This document shows, piece after piece, positions 8,335 to 17,202 of a stretch of DNA of 58,554 nt. Where the stretch lies: NCBI RefSeq assembly GCF_009618275.1, contig NZ_WIAD01000037.1, positions 1 through 58,554 of the forward strand, read 5' to 3'. Within the stretch, counting starts at the first letter, position 1. Every line of letters starts with the position of its first letter. The position numbers and the translations under genes are program-made. The DNA comes from Roseimaritima sediminicola. GTDB taxonomy: Bacteria > Planctomycetota > Planctomycetia > Pirellulales > Pirellulaceae. Below the pieces are notes generated by a model. The model was not told where the DNA came from. It saw only the letters and a list, made by a program, of their open reading frames with translations, and did not search any database.

Positions 8335-10893
8335 ATGCGATACCATACAGGCATGTGGGGCAACCAAACACAAACCAGCGGCCCGGTGAGACCCTCGCAG
8401 CGGTTGGCCGATTCCGATCGAGCCGATCGGCATCTGCTGCGGCGGCATCCCATGATCACACTGGCGATGGCGGCGGCGGCGGGGATCCAAGGTGGGTTAT
8501 GGTCACCGCGGTTCACCATTCTAGCCGCTTCCGCGGCCGCTTTGTTGTGGGTCCTGCATCGCCGAGCGGGGCACCCGCGCGTGGGATGGCTGGCGGCGAT
8601 GGGCTCTCTGGCGGCCGCCTTCTCCATCCACGCTGCGGCCCGTTATGAACAGCACGACCACGCGACGCTACCGACCTTTCTGCGGCCGGATCCCCAGCCG
8701 GTTGTCCTCCGGGCGACGGTAACCAGCATGGTCGAGCGGCGCCCCAATACGCTGGCTCGCCTGCAGGGCCGCGCGGAGGCGTGGCAGTCGATGTTCGATG
8801 CCCGCGTGACCGAGCTCCGCGCCGGAACCCGATGGGTGCCCGTCGAGGGCGGTGTGAAAGTAATCGTGGACGCCGAGACACCGTATATCCTGCCGGGCGA
8901 TCGCCTGCGAGTGATGGGCAAACTGCAACCGATTGAAGGCCCCCGTAACCCCGGCGAACCGGACCTACGGGCGCGGCAACTGGCTGCCGGTCGGCACGCC
9001 CACCTGCTGGTCGACTCGCCGTCTCAGGTGCATCGCCTGGAAACCGCTACCGACGTGCGTCGTCCGTTCGCGCGGCTGAGCAATCGTGGCGAGCAGATCC
9101 TTGCCCAACATCTGCCACCCTCGACCCGTACGCTGGCGGCCGCGTTGGTGCTGGGACGGCGCGAAGCGGTGGCGCGATCGACTCGGGAACTGCTGCTGGA
9201 AACGGGCACGGCCCACCTGTTGTCGGTCAGCGGCCTGCACCTGGGCATCGTGGCCCTGGCGGCGGCCTGGTTGCTTGCCGCCACCAATCTGTCCCAGAAC
9301 AAGCAGTACCTGGGCGTGTTCGTCATTTGTGTGGTGTATGCAGCGGTTACCGGAGGACGTCCGCCGGTGATGCGCGCGGCGTTGTTGGTCGGAGCGTTGC
9401 TGCTGGGGGCGTGGTCAGGCCGACTGGTGCATCCCCTGAACGCCCTGGCTCTGGCCGCTCTGGGGTTGTTGTGGTGGGACCCTGCCAACCTTTCGGCCGT
9501 CGGCGTGCACCTGTCGTTCCTGGCCGTAGGTACGTTGATTCTGGCCAGCCGCGGCGTGTCGGCCATGGCAGCGAGGGGACAAGCCGCCGACCCGCTGGAC
9601 CGACTGCTGGACGCGCGGCTGGGTTGGCTGCGACGCGGCGTCCTGACGGCACTGAGACGCATCCGCTTGGCCCTCTGGTTCAGCTTTTGGGTTTGGGCGA
9701 TCACCGCCCCGCTGGTCTGGTTTCATTTCCACATCCTCAGTCCGGTATCGATCCTGGCGAACGTCCTGCTCGGTCTGCCGCTGATGGTCGCGTTGATTTC
9801 TGGTTTGGCAACCGTGGCGTGCGGCTTGGCACTAGACCCGCTGGCCACCCTACCTGCGGCAGTCTGCCACGGCAGTTTGACGTGCATGCTGTGGATCATC
9901 GAAACGATCGCGACGGTGCCCGGCGGCCACCGCTGGCTGCCCTCGCCGCCGGGGCCGTGGGTGGCCGGCTTCTACGGCGTCCTGGCCGGGGGGCTGCTTT
10001 TGCCGCGCCGCTGGCCGCGCGTGGGCTTGCTGCTGTCGTGGCTGGGCGTCTGGATGTTGGTCGCTCTGCCGCTGGCGACCCTGTACTGCAGCGGCGTCCA
10101 GCATCCGGTCCCCACGGGCACTCTGGAAGCGACGTTCATCGACGTCGGTCACGGGACGAGCGTATTGATCCGCCAGGACGACGGCACAGTGTGGTTGTAC
10201 GACTGCGGACGGCTGGGCGATCCGGCGTTCAGCAGTCGGCCGATCCAGAGCGTGCTGTGGCACTACGGCATCTGGCGGCTGGACGCGGTGGTGCTGTCGC
10301 ACGCCGACGCGGATCATTACAACGCGCTGCCGGGATTACTGCGGCGCTTTGGCGTGCGACGCGTGATCACGCCGCCGGGGATGTTAGAAACCGATGAACC
10401 AGGGCTGCACCCTCTGCGCGTGGCGATCGCCGACGCAGGCGTGGAGGTGATCGTGCAGCACGCCGGCCAGACGCTGGCGCTGGCCAAGTCGCCCTCATCG
10501 ACAACGATCTACCATCCGCCGCCGCAGCGGATGGCCGGCAGCGACAATGCGAATAGCCTGGTCCTGGGACTGCAGCATGCCGGGCGAGTCTTGCTGTTGC
10601 CCGGCGACCTGGAATCGCCCGGCACCGAACGCCTACTCGAACATCCGCGGCCGCCGGGCGGAGGGATCCTGATGGCGCCACACCATGGCTCGCTGCAACA
10701 GGATCCGCGGCCGCTGCTGGACTGGGCTCGGCCGCGAACGGTGATCGTCAGCGGCAGCCGCCGAGCGGGCCAGCCGGCGGTGCTGGAGACGCTGGGCCGC
10801 AACGGCGCCGACGTACACGTGACGGCGCTGGAAGGAGCGCTGCGAACCCGCATCGATTCGGAGGGACGCGTGACGGTGTCGGCGGGGCCGTAG
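8335..10893 (+). CDS. comEC: ComEC/Rec2 family DNA-uptake channel with metallo-beta-lactamase domain
   Basis: The protein has 852 residues, typical of full ComEC. The start at MRYHTG has GAGGGG just upstream; an inner ATG at 8452 would begin directly at the first membrane segment. Order of parts: two N-terminal membrane segments, an OB-like DUF4131 region (about 90-215), the multi-pass Competence domain containing GTAHLLSVSGLHLGI (about 285-300), and a C-terminal metallo-beta-lactamase-like domain from about residue 595 (FIDVGHGTSVLI, then SHADADHYNALPG with H-x-D-x-D-H). In competent bacteria ComEC passes single-stranded DNA across the inner membrane, and the C-terminal domain is proposed to be the nuclease. 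No other competence genes are nearby. Confidence 0.93.
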   Translation: MRYHTGMWGNQTQTSGPVRPSQRLADSDRADRHLLRRHPMITLAMAAAAGIQGGLWSPRFTILAASAAALLWVLHRRAGHPRVGWLAAMGSLAAAFSIHAAARYEQHDHATLPTFLRPDPQPVVLRATVTSMVERRPNTLARLQGRAEAWQSMFDARVTELRAGTRWVPVEGGVKVIVDAETPYILPGDRLRVMGKLQPIEGPRNPGEPDLRARQLAAGRHAHLLVDSPSQVHRLETATDVRRPFARLSNRGEQILAQHLPPSTRTLAAALVLGRREAVARSTRELLLETGTAHLLSVSGLHLGIVALAAAWLLAATNLSQNKQYLGVFVICVVYAAVTGGRPPVMRAALLVGALLLGAWSGRLVHPLNALALAALGLLWWDPANLSAVGVHLSFLAVGTLILASRGVSAMAARGQAADPLDRLLDARLGWLRRGVLTALRRIRLALWFSFWVWAITAPLVWFHFHILSPVSILANVLLGLPLMVALISGLATVACGLALDPLATLPAAVCHGSLTCMLWIIETIATVPGGHRWLPSPPGPWVAGFYGVLAGGLLLPRRWPRVGLLLSWLGVWMLVALPLATLYCSGVQHPVPTGTLEATFIDVGHGTSVLIRQDDGTVWLYDCGRLGDPAFSSRPIQSVLWHYGIWRLDAVVLSHADADHYNALPGLLRRFGVRRVITPPGMLETDEPGLHPLRVAIADAGVEVIVQHAGQTLALAKSPSSTTIYHPPPQRMAGSDNANSLVLGLQHAGRVLLLPGDLESPGTERLLEHPRPPGGGILMAPHHGSLQQDPRPLLDWARPRTVIVSGSRRAGQPAVLETLGRNGADVHVTALEGALRTRIDSEGRVTVSAGP

Positions 10894-10894
10894 A

Positions 10895-11009
10895 GTAGTG
10901 GACGAGGCGACGAGTCCGTAGTGGACGAGGCGACGAGTCCCTGAACGCTGAGGACTCGTTGCTTCGTCCATTACGGTTGAGGTTCGGGACTCATTGCTTC
11001 GTCCACTAC
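10895..11009. repeat. 23-bp repeats in direct and inverted order; likely bidirectional hairpin terminator
   Basis: Two tandem copies of gtagtggacgaggcgacgag plus tcc (10895-10940) are followed by two inverted copies (10952-10974 and 10986-11009). The second and third can pair over 16 of 18 positions (ggacgaggcgacgagtcc with ggactcgttgcttcgtcc) around an 11-base loop. It lies between convergent comEC and the transporter gene, whose stop codon and last codons fall inside the repeat. Confidence 0.75.
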
Positions 11010-12317
11010 GGTTGATACCTCCTCGACCGGCGCCTCGGGGGCGGGTTTGGGCGCGGTCAGCTTCTGCACCGTTGCGGCGGCCAGCGCGAACGTGACCAGC
11101 ACGCCGACGATCGTTCCGGCGACCAGCCACTTGGGGGCGCGGCCGCCATCGATCAGCAACCACAGCAGAGCCAGGGCCATGACCGGCAAGCCCAGGGCGG
11201 TCAAGCCTTGTGCGATCACGATGAAGTTGACGTTGCTCTCGATGGCGAACACCGACCAGGAGGCGATGGCCGCGCCAAAGACCAAGGCCAACACCGTCAA
11301 GCGGCGGGGCCCCACGTGCGAAGCCCGGCTGCCCAAGCCCAGGCAGTCCGAGAATACGGTGCCGCCGATCAAGGCGTTACCGACAAAGGACGAAACGGCT
11401 CCGGCCAGAATCCCGGTGGCGAACACGCCGGTCGCGACGCGGCCGAAGGTCGGGCGCAGGCTGTCGGCCAGGGTGTCGATGCCGGTCACCATTTCCGGAG
11501 CGATCTTGCCGTGCAGAGCGGCCGCCGCGGTCCACATGATCAACATCGTCAACACACCCAGCGTGGCGATTCCCACACAGCTGTCGACCGACCGAAAACG
11601 CAGCTCACCGACCGTCCAGCGACGCTCCCGCACCAGATAACACTGGTAGAACGCGCCGGCCACCGAAAACGTCGTGGCCATCAGGGCACGAATGTCACCG
11701 GTCAACTGTTCCGACACCGCTCGAATCGACGACCCCGTCGGCACCAAACCCGACACCGCGGCGCCGGGGCGAACGCCGCCGGCAAAGGCGTTGACCAGAA
11801 AACACGCGATCATCAAACCGACCATGCTGAGCATCGCCGCTTCGATGATGCGGTACACGTCGCGGGCGGCCAAGAAGAATACGACGATGCCCAGATTGAA
11901 AGCCACCAGAAACCCGACCGAGGTCCACGGCGAATCTTTCAACGTCGGCGCAAAGTACTCTGCGGCCAACAGCAGGGCGCGGTTGTTACCGGACTGAAAC
12001 AACGCGACGATCAAAAACAGGACCACGCCGATCGCGACCGTGGGCCAATAACCGAATCGTTGCCGCAGTCGTCGCCCGGGCGTGCGGGGGTGGGACACGC
12101 CGGCGTACAGCGCGGCCACCGTCATCATTGCCATCAGGGCGGACGTGGTCAGCACCAACCAGCCAATGGTGTAGCCGTGTCGCACCCCGACACGTGAGGC
12201 GATGGTGATCGTACCGGGTCCCAGGACCACGGCGGCCACAACGACCGCAGGTCCAATGGACCGCAGCCAATCCCCGAGAGAGCGTTTCGTCGTCTGTGTG
12301 GTTGTTGCGTTCTGCAT
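10971..12317 (-). CDS. Divergent Nramp-fold (SLC11-like) transporter
   Basis: The protein has 448 residues from the ATG giving MQNATTTQTTKRSLGD; a start 20 codons earlier is open but would lie only 8 bases from the divergent nagB. About 11 membrane segments are visible. The N-terminus SIGPAVVVAAVVLGPGTITI aligns with the Nramp TM1 signature G-P-A-x5-DPGN, but the metal-binding D and N are replaced (GPGT). In TM6 the usual MPHN is replaced by SVAG in ATTFSVAGAFYQCYL. The fold is therefore Nramp-like, but the canonical Mn/Fe site is missing, so the substrate may be another ion or none of the usual ones. The C-terminal tail is Pro/Glu-rich and partly encoded by an intergenic repeat. Confidence 0.82.
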   Translation of the reverse strand: MQNATTTQTTKRSLGDWLRSIGPAVVVAAVVLGPGTITIASRVGVRHGYTIGWLVLTTSALMAMMTVAALYAGVSHPRTPGRRLRQRFGYWPTVAIGVVLFLIVALFQSGNNRALLLAAEYFAPTLKDSPWTSVGFLVAFNLGIVVFFLAARDVYRIIEAAMLSMVGLMIACFLVNAFAGGVRPGAAVSGLVPTGSSIRAVSEQLTGDIRALMATTFSVAGAFYQCYLVRERRWTVGELRFRSVDSCVGIATLGVLTMLIMWTAAAALHGKIAPEMVTGIDTLADSLRPTFGRVATGVFATGILAGAVSSFVGNALIGGTVFSDCLGLGSRASHVGPRRLTVLALVFGAAIASWSVFAIESNVNFIVIAQGLTALGLPVMALALLWLLIDGGRAPKWLVAGTIVGVLVTFALAAATVQKLTAPKPAPEAPVEEVSTVVDEAMSPEPQP

Positions 12318-12385
12318 CGGCCAATGCCAAACTCTGTAGCGTCGTAGTTTCCAAGCCCCGAAATCTATTTGCCACAAGGTACACT

Positions 12386-13141
12386 ATGCGGATCGAGATT
12401 GCTGCCGACATCGAAGAAATGGGGCGTCGCGCGGCCGAAAAAGCGGCACAAATCCTTCGCGACGCGATCAGCGACAACCGTCGTGCGCGGATGATCGTGG
12501 CCACGGGCGCCTCGCAGTTTACGGTCCTGGACCATCTGACCCAGCAACCCGACATCGATTGGCAGTTGGTCGACGGCTTTCATCTGGACGAATACATCGG
12601 AATCGACCGCTCGCACCCTGCGTCATTCTGTCGCTACCTGGACGAACGCCTGGTCCAGAAGGTGCCTCTGGGTTCGTTCCAATTCCTCGACGCCGGCGGC
12701 ACGCCGGAAGAGAACGTCCGCCGCATCGGCCAGGAATTATCCAGCCAACCGGTCGACGTCGCGCTGGTCGGGATCGGCGAGAATGCGCACCTGGCGTTCA
12801 ATGACCCTCCGGCCAACTTCGATGCCACCGATCCCTACATCATCGTCGAACTGGACCGGCTGTGCCGGCAACAGCAGGTCGGCGAAGGCTGGTTCGGATC
12901 GCTGGACGAAGTGCCCACGCACGCGATCAGCATGTCGGTGCAGCAGATCATGAAGAGCCGAGCGATCCTGTGCAGCGTGCCGGATACGCGTAAAGCCGAT
13001 GCGGTGCAGGCGGCGGTCGAAGGCCCGGTCACGCCCGACGTGCCCGCTTCGATCCTCCAGCAACACCCCAATTGCACGTTGCTGCTGGACCCGCCAGCCG
13101 CGTCGAAGCTGAGCGAGAGCACTCGGCAGGCGGCGTCGTGA
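12386..13141 (+). CDS. nagB: Glucosamine-6-phosphate deaminase (NagB-like)
   Basis: The protein has 251 residues. The start ATG (MRIEIAADIEEM) has AAGG close upstream. It belongs to the NagB/6-phosphogluconolactonase fold, with FHLDEY (65-70, D68 equals catalytic D72 of E. coli) and the active-site loop GIGENAHLAFNDPP (129-142). Relative to E. coli NagB, H135 equals the ring-opening His143, while D141 is Asn (133) and E148 is Asp (140). The expected reaction is GlcN-6-P to fructose-6-P plus ammonia. It overlaps the next gene nagA by four bases (GTGA), so the two are translationally coupled and together would degrade GlcNAc-6-P in the cytoplasm. The altered loop may be a subfamily trait. Confidence 0.85.
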   Translation: MRIEIAADIEEMGRRAAEKAAQILRDAISDNRRARMIVATGASQFTVLDHLTQQPDIDWQLVDGFHLDEYIGIDRSHPASFCRYLDERLVQKVPLGSFQFLDAGGTPEENVRRIGQELSSQPVDVALVGIGENAHLAFNDPPANFDATDPYIIVELDRLCRQQQVGEGWFGSLDEVPTHAISMSVQQIMKSRAILCSVPDTRKADAVQAAVEGPVTPDVPASILQQHPNCTLLLDPPAASKLSESTRQAAS

Positions 13142-14046
13142 GCGGCTTTGTCGATATCCAGGTTAACGGTTACGCCGGCGTGGATTTTAACGGCGACGAC
13201 CTGACCGCCGAATCGTTTCACGGGGCTTGCGAGAGCCTGCGCCGCGACGGCGTGGCGTCCTTTCTGCCGACCCTGATCACCGCTCCGGTCGATTGCCTGC
13301 AGCGACGGCTGGCGACCCTGGCGAGCATCGTCCGCGAGGACGCGCTGGCCACCGAAATGGTCGCCGGCGTGCACGTCGAGGGACCGTTCCTAAACCCGGC
13401 TCAGGGCTATATCGGGGCGCACAGCAGCGAAGCGACCGGCCCGGCCAAGGTCGACCTCGCCAAACGTCTGCTGGAGGCCGCCGAGGGCTTGGTCCGGATT
13501 TTCACGCTGGCCCCCGAATGCGACGAGGGGGCCGCGACGACGCGCTACCTGGCCGACCAGGGCGTGATCGTTTCGGCCGGCCACTGCGACCCGTCCCTCG
13601 ACGACCTAAAGCGGGGCATCGACTCCGGCCTGCGGATGTTTACGCACCTGGGCAACGGCTGTCCGGTGACCTTGCCCCGGCACGACAACATCGTCCAGCG
13701 CGTACTCTCGCTGGCCGACCACCTGCACATCGGTTTGATCGCCGACGGCCACCACATCCCGCTGTTTGCACTGCAAAACTATTTGCGGCTGATACCCCGC
13801 CAGCACGTGGTGATGACGACCGATGCGATCGCCGCGGCGGGCCTGGGACCGGGACGGTTCCCGTTGGCCGGACGAATCGTTTCGGTCGCGCCCAACGGCC
13901 CCCCGCGCTTCGACGACAGCGGCCAGTTGGCCGGTTCGGCCGCCACGATGCCGATGATGATCGAGAACCTGCAGAGTATGGGCACGGACCCGGCAACGAT
14001 CGATGCCTACTGCGGCGGAAACGCTCGCCGACTGCTGGAGTTGTGA
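13138..14046 (+). CDS. nagA: N-acetylglucosamine-6-phosphate deacetylase, compact form
   Basis: I take the GTG overlapping the nagB stop (GTGA) as the start, giving 302 residues beginning (V)SGFVDIQVNGYAG; the upstream open frame runs through nagB. Metal-site elements of the amidohydrolase barrel are present: HVEGPF (E81), SAGHC (H149), HLGNG (H170), and the catalytic Asp in MTTDAIAAAG. The enzyme removes acetate from GlcNAc-6-P and feeds NagB. Typical NagA is about 380-400 residues. This one starts at the first barrel strand and ends soon after the last helix, so both halves of the small beta-sandwich domain are absent. Key residues are intact, so it is probably a natural short subtype. Confidence 0.87.
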   Translation: MSGFVDIQVNGYAGVDFNGDDLTAESFHGACESLRRDGVASFLPTLITAPVDCLQRRLATLASIVREDALATEMVAGVHVEGPFLNPAQGYIGAHSSEATGPAKVDLAKRLLEAAEGLVRIFTLAPECDEGAATTRYLADQGVIVSAGHCDPSLDDLKRGIDSGLRMFTHLGNGCPVTLPRHDNIVQRVLSLADHLHIGLIADGHHIPLFALQNYLRLIPRQHVVMTTDAIAAAGLGPGRFPLAGRIVSVAPNGPPRFDDSGQLAGSAATMPMMIENLQSMGTDPATIDAYCGGNARRLLEL

Positions 14047-14053
14047 ACGGCAC

Positions 14054-14180
14054 CGTAGCTGATCGTCGCCAGAGTTTGGATCGACTTCAGCTACGAGCGC
14101 TGGAGTCGAGCCTTCAGGCGATTCAGACCTGTCACCGAAAGCGGCTAGAGCCTGGACTCCAGCACGCCCCAACGTCTGGC
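14054..14180. repeat. Dispersed intergenic repeat (gccagagtttgga / ctggagtc family)
   Basis: Short elements gtagctgatcgtcgccagag plus tttgga, ctggagtcgagccttcaggc, and agcctggactccagc are arranged as imperfect inverted repeats. The same family recurs near 23327, 26470, 44469 and 58488, always between genes. It may act as a hairpin terminator for nagA and the convergent NUDIX gene. Confidence 0.65.
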
Positions 14181-14184
14181 GACT

Positions 14185-14769
14185 TCATTTACGGGACTGG
14201 GTGAACGCCGTCTTCAGAATCACCAGACAACTTGGCGCGTGCGTGATCTCGCCTTCCATCACCCGCCGCACCGCTTCGTCCAGCGGCATCTTCACGCACT
14301 CGATCTGCTCGGTGCCTTCCGGGTCGGGCTGGCCAAACGTCAGGTCTTCGGCCAGAAACAACGCGGTCGGTGAAACCACGTTGGCGGTAAACGGATCGGT
14401 GGTTCCCAGCGCCGTCAACCGCCCGGCCGTGATACCCAGTTCTTCGCCCAGTTCACGGCGAGCGGTCGGTTCGGCGGCCTCGCCCGGTTCGACTCCGCCG
14501 CTGACCGCTTCCAGCGTTACTCGGCCGACGCCGTAATGAAACTCGCGAGTCAGGTAGACGTGACGGTCCGCATCCATCGCCAACACGCAGACGCCGGGCT
14601 TCAGATGCACGACCACGTAACTGCCGGGATGACCATCGGGACGGCGGACATCATCCTGCCGCAGTCGCACCCAGGGATCGCGATAGACCTCGCGCGAGTG
14701 GAGGATCCGCCACGGGCCGTGTTGTCGCGGCAGCCCTTCGCCGGCAGGCCCCTGATCCGCATCGGCCAT
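14185..14769 (-). CDS. NUDIX hydrolase, ADP-ribose pyrophosphatase-like
   Basis: The protein has 194 residues with a complete Nudix box at residues 91-113: GG-x4-GE (E97), then RRELGEELGI with E106, E109 and E110 as Mg2+ ligands (G-x5-E-x7-R-E-U-x-E-E-x-G-U). The preceding LTREFHYGVGRVTLEAVSGG and the following GITAGRLTALGTTDPF match the ADP-sugar pyrophosphatase subgroup (NudF-like). The likely reaction is hydrolysis of ADP-ribose or a related nucleoside diphosphate sugar in the cytoplasm. It starts two bases from the stop of the upstream secreted-protein gene, so the two are probably co-transcribed. Confidence 0.9.
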   Translation of the reverse strand: MADADQGPAGEGLPRQHGPWRILHSREVYRDPWVRLRQDDVRRPDGHPGSYVVVHLKPGVCVLAMDADRHVYLTREFHYGVGRVTLEAVSGGVEPGEAAEPTARRELGEELGITAGRLTALGTTDPFTANVVSPTALFLAEDLTFGQPDPEGTEQIECVKMPLDEAVRRVMEGEITHAPSCLVILKTAFTQSRK

Positions 14770-14771
14770 CG

Positions 14772-15497
14772 CTATCGACCCTCAAAGATAATCTGATCGG
14801 CCAACTGGCCTTGCAGGCGGACGTCGTCCCACATGCCCAGATCATCGAACGAGCCCAAGCCGATCTGTCCCCACTGAAAACGCTTGTCCTTGGCCACCAT
14901 GTGTGGCGTATCCATATCGTCGAAATAAATCTCGATGGTTCCGTCGGCGATGCGGCGGACGACTTTGACCGTATGCCAGGTGTCGTCTTTCCACGGGGTA
15001 CCCGGATTGGTCTTGTCGCTGATCTTGACGCGGGCGGCATCGTCGACGACGAAAACCTGATTGGCGTGATCGTCGGTCCGTTCCCCCAGATGCACGTAAT
15101 AGAACTGGCCTGGGTTCTGGTAACCAAAGAACAGACACATGTCCCGATGGGCTCGCGACGTTTGCAGGGTTTTCACGCGAGCGGTCAATTCAAAGTCGCC
15201 CACGATCACGCCTCTCAGCAGCGAGATGCTGTGCGGGCTGCGATGCGGCGGCGTGTAGTCGCTTTTGCCCAGCAGATGGTAAACGTGATTCACGCCGCCG
15301 TCGTCTGTTTCAATCTTGGTGATCTTCCACTTCTTCTCGTCGGTTGGCGACCAGCGTGAAGCACCCGATTCAAAGTCCTCCTCGATCTGAATCGGACCAC
15401 TGACCTGGAGGTTTAGTTGGCTGTCGTCGTCGGCGTGGGCGTTTGCGGTGACCATTACCGCGAAGGCCAGACAGCCCATAGCGAACAATCGAGACAT
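14772..15497 (-). CDS. Secreted DUF1080/LamG-like domain protein
   Basis: The protein has 241 residues. The ATG giving MSRLFAMGCLAFAVMVTANA is preceded by AAGGAT and puts a signal peptide (cleavage after A-N-A-H-A) at the N-terminus; the longer open frame upstream lacks support. The mature part is a single jelly-roll domain of the 3-keto-disaccharide hydrolase (DUF1080)/concanavalin type: FESGASRWSPTDEKKWKI at the first strand, then GDFELTARVKT, CLFFGYQNPGQFYYVHL, DTWHTVKVVRR, and IEIYFDDM near the end. Members of this class bind or act on carbohydrates outside the cell. It appears to be the first gene of a pair with the NUDIX gene. Confidence 0.8.
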   Translation of the reverse strand: MSRLFAMGCLAFAVMVTANAHADDDSQLNLQVSGPIQIEEDFESGASRWSPTDEKKWKITKIETDDGGVNHVYHLLGKSDYTPPHRSPHSISLLRGVIVGDFELTARVKTLQTSRAHRDMCLFFGYQNPGQFYYVHLGERTDDHANQVFVVDDAARVKISDKTNPGTPWKDDTWHTVKVVRRIADGTIEIYFDDMDTPHMVAKDKRFQWGQIGLGSFDDLGMWDDVRLQGQLADQIIFEGR

Positions 15498-15634
15498 CCG
15501 TCGATCCTTATGCGAAAGAAATGATGTGAGCGTAGTGAGTGGGGGGGCGTCAGCGGCGGAGCGAACAGAGTAGCAGTGTAATCGATTTGCGGCAGAGAGA
15601 TTCCGCGAACCCGGCGAGGCGTCCCGAATGCCGG

Positions 15635-16930
15635 CTACGTTTCGGGCGGGCAGGGGCGGGGGCGGGTATTCAACAGGAATCGATCGGCGGCGGCATCGAT
15701 CTGCATCGGCGTGCTGACCCGAGCGGTTTCCCGCTGCCCCGCCCAGCGGTCGGCCACGCCCTGAATCACGATCCGGCCACCACGGCCCAAACTGTGGCAG
15801 CGAAGGACTTGGCGCGCGACCGCAAACTGGAACCGCGACTGGGGATAATCCGGCACGCCCAACGCCTCGATGCTCCAGCGATCCAGATCCAGGTTCTGCC
15901 ACCCGTCCTCGCCGGGCGCAGTCAGAAAGGCCTGCAACCGTTCCGGCAGACGCTGCACGGCCGAAGCATGCACCTGCAGCGTCACGCGGCTATTGTGCGG
16001 GGAGTACAGCGCCCAGGACGGCCAGTGATCCCAGTATCCGGCACGTTCCAGCAACGGCAGCACAAGGGCCAGACACGTTACCATCAGGCCCAACGCCGCG
16101 GGCAGCAGCCGTCGCGAGCGGCGCGCCGAACCGGTTTCGTCATCGCCCTCGCGAGCGCGAGGGCGCGTTCGTGTGGGCGTGAACAATAGAACTAATTGAG
16201 CGATCATCGCCGCGTTCCAGACCAACACGCCACTCTGATGGGCCAATCCCCAGGGGCCGAGCAACCCGATGGTGGCCACATGCATCGCCACGCCCACTCC
16301 CACGGCCACCAGACGGGTGATGCGAAAGCACAACAAAATCGCCACCAGCAGCTCCACCGCCGGAAACACCGCCGCCGCCCACAACCGCTGGCCCTCGGAC
16401 CACTGGCCGACGGCCACCCCGCCAAGACCGCCAGCGGTCTGCAAGAACTGCTGCCCGACGGTGTGCAGGAATTGAAAATCGAACTTGCCCACGGCCGAAT
16501 AAAAATAAATCGCCACGGCCAGCAATCGCATCATCGCCAAACCTCGGCGCGAATCCGTGCTGGCCCACAGCACCGCCAGCAACAGAGCTTGATAGAACCA
16601 GGGTTGCAAGCGGTGTTGGTTCAGCAGCACCAGACCGATTCCTGCCGCCAAAAAGGCAATCCAACCAGCACTCTGCCAGCGAACGCGAGGGACCACAGCG
16701 GCCAGGGCGATCGCGGCGACGACGACGGCCAGCATCGTCCATTCGACCGCCGGCGGGACGCTGGAAACCGGCAGCAGGGGAACGGCCGGAAACCCGTCGG
16801 GCGGCAACCACAGCCGCCAAGTGACCGCCATCAGCACCAGCCAGAAGCCGATCCAGACCCGCTGTAGCAGACGATAACGGTCGTCCAAAGCGACCTCGCA
16901 GGCGTACAGAGTTAGCGTCGACTTGGGCAT
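15635..16930 (-). CDS. Polytopic membrane protein, HTTM/DoxX-like, function unknown
   Basis: The protein has 431 residues from the ATG giving MPKSTLTLYACEVALDDRYR; the longer frame is low-complexity and overlaps tandem repeats. About 8 hydrophobic segments occupy residues 25-310, including LLAVAIYFYSAVGKFDFQF, a pattern seen in HTTM and DoxX-type membrane proteins (Y-x-S-x-x-K-x-x). A charged loop (TRTRPRAREGDDE) precedes the last segments. The C-terminal 130 residues are soluble, with a beta-rich stretch (SRVTLQVHASAV). Exact function is not recognisable. No partner genes are in the same direction close by. Confidence 0.72.
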   Translation of the reverse strand: MPKSTLTLYACEVALDDRYRLLQRVWIGFWLVLMAVTWRLWLPPDGFPAVPLLPVSSVPPAVEWTMLAVVVAAIALAAVVPRVRWQSAGWIAFLAAGIGLVLLNQHRLQPWFYQALLLAVLWASTDSRRGLAMMRLLAVAIYFYSAVGKFDFQFLHTVGQQFLQTAGGLGGVAVGQWSEGQRLWAAAVFPAVELLVAILLCFRITRLVAVGVGVAMHVATIGLLGPWGLAHQSGVLVWNAAMIAQLVLLFTPTRTRPRAREGDDETGSARRSRRLLPAALGLMVTCLALVLPLLERAGYWDHWPSWALYSPHNSRVTLQVHASAVQRLPERLQAFLTAPGEDGWQNLDLDRWSIEALGVPDYPQSRFQFAVARQVLRCHSLGRGGRIVIQGVADRWAGQRETARVSTPMQIDAAADRFLLNTRPRPCPPET

Positions 16931-17118
16931 CGATGATTGGGACTGGCGGGAGGGGGCGAAGCTGTCGTCCAGCGAGCGGCGGAGGGGGCTGGGAGGGGAG
17001 GGCGAAAAAATCGCCCCCTTCATCCAGCCACCCCTGCACCCCCGCTCATTGTAGCCACTGCCCCTGCCGGCGACCCCCCTCGCCACTGACCGCAGCGTAG
17101 CCCAAAATCGTTCGCGTG

Positions 17119-17175
17119 CGTTTTCCCGCTCCGCCAACGTTTTCCCGCTCCCCCAACGTTTTCCCGCTCCGCCAA
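17119..17175. repeat. 19-bp tandem repeat, three copies
   Basis: The unit cgttttcccgctccgccaa occurs three times head to tail, with one substitution in the middle copy. It lies 27 bases upstream of the uup start, in the region that should hold its promoter. Confidence 0.9.
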
Positions 17176-17202
17176 CGGTCGCCCTAGCGCGCTCGGAACA
17201 CT

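Noticed and set aside
6113-8389. 758-codon plus-strand frame antisense to the ceramidase gene
   Set aside because: A shadow of the high-G+C coding strand. The minus-strand frame has a signal peptide, family motifs and a ribosome site; the plus frame has none.
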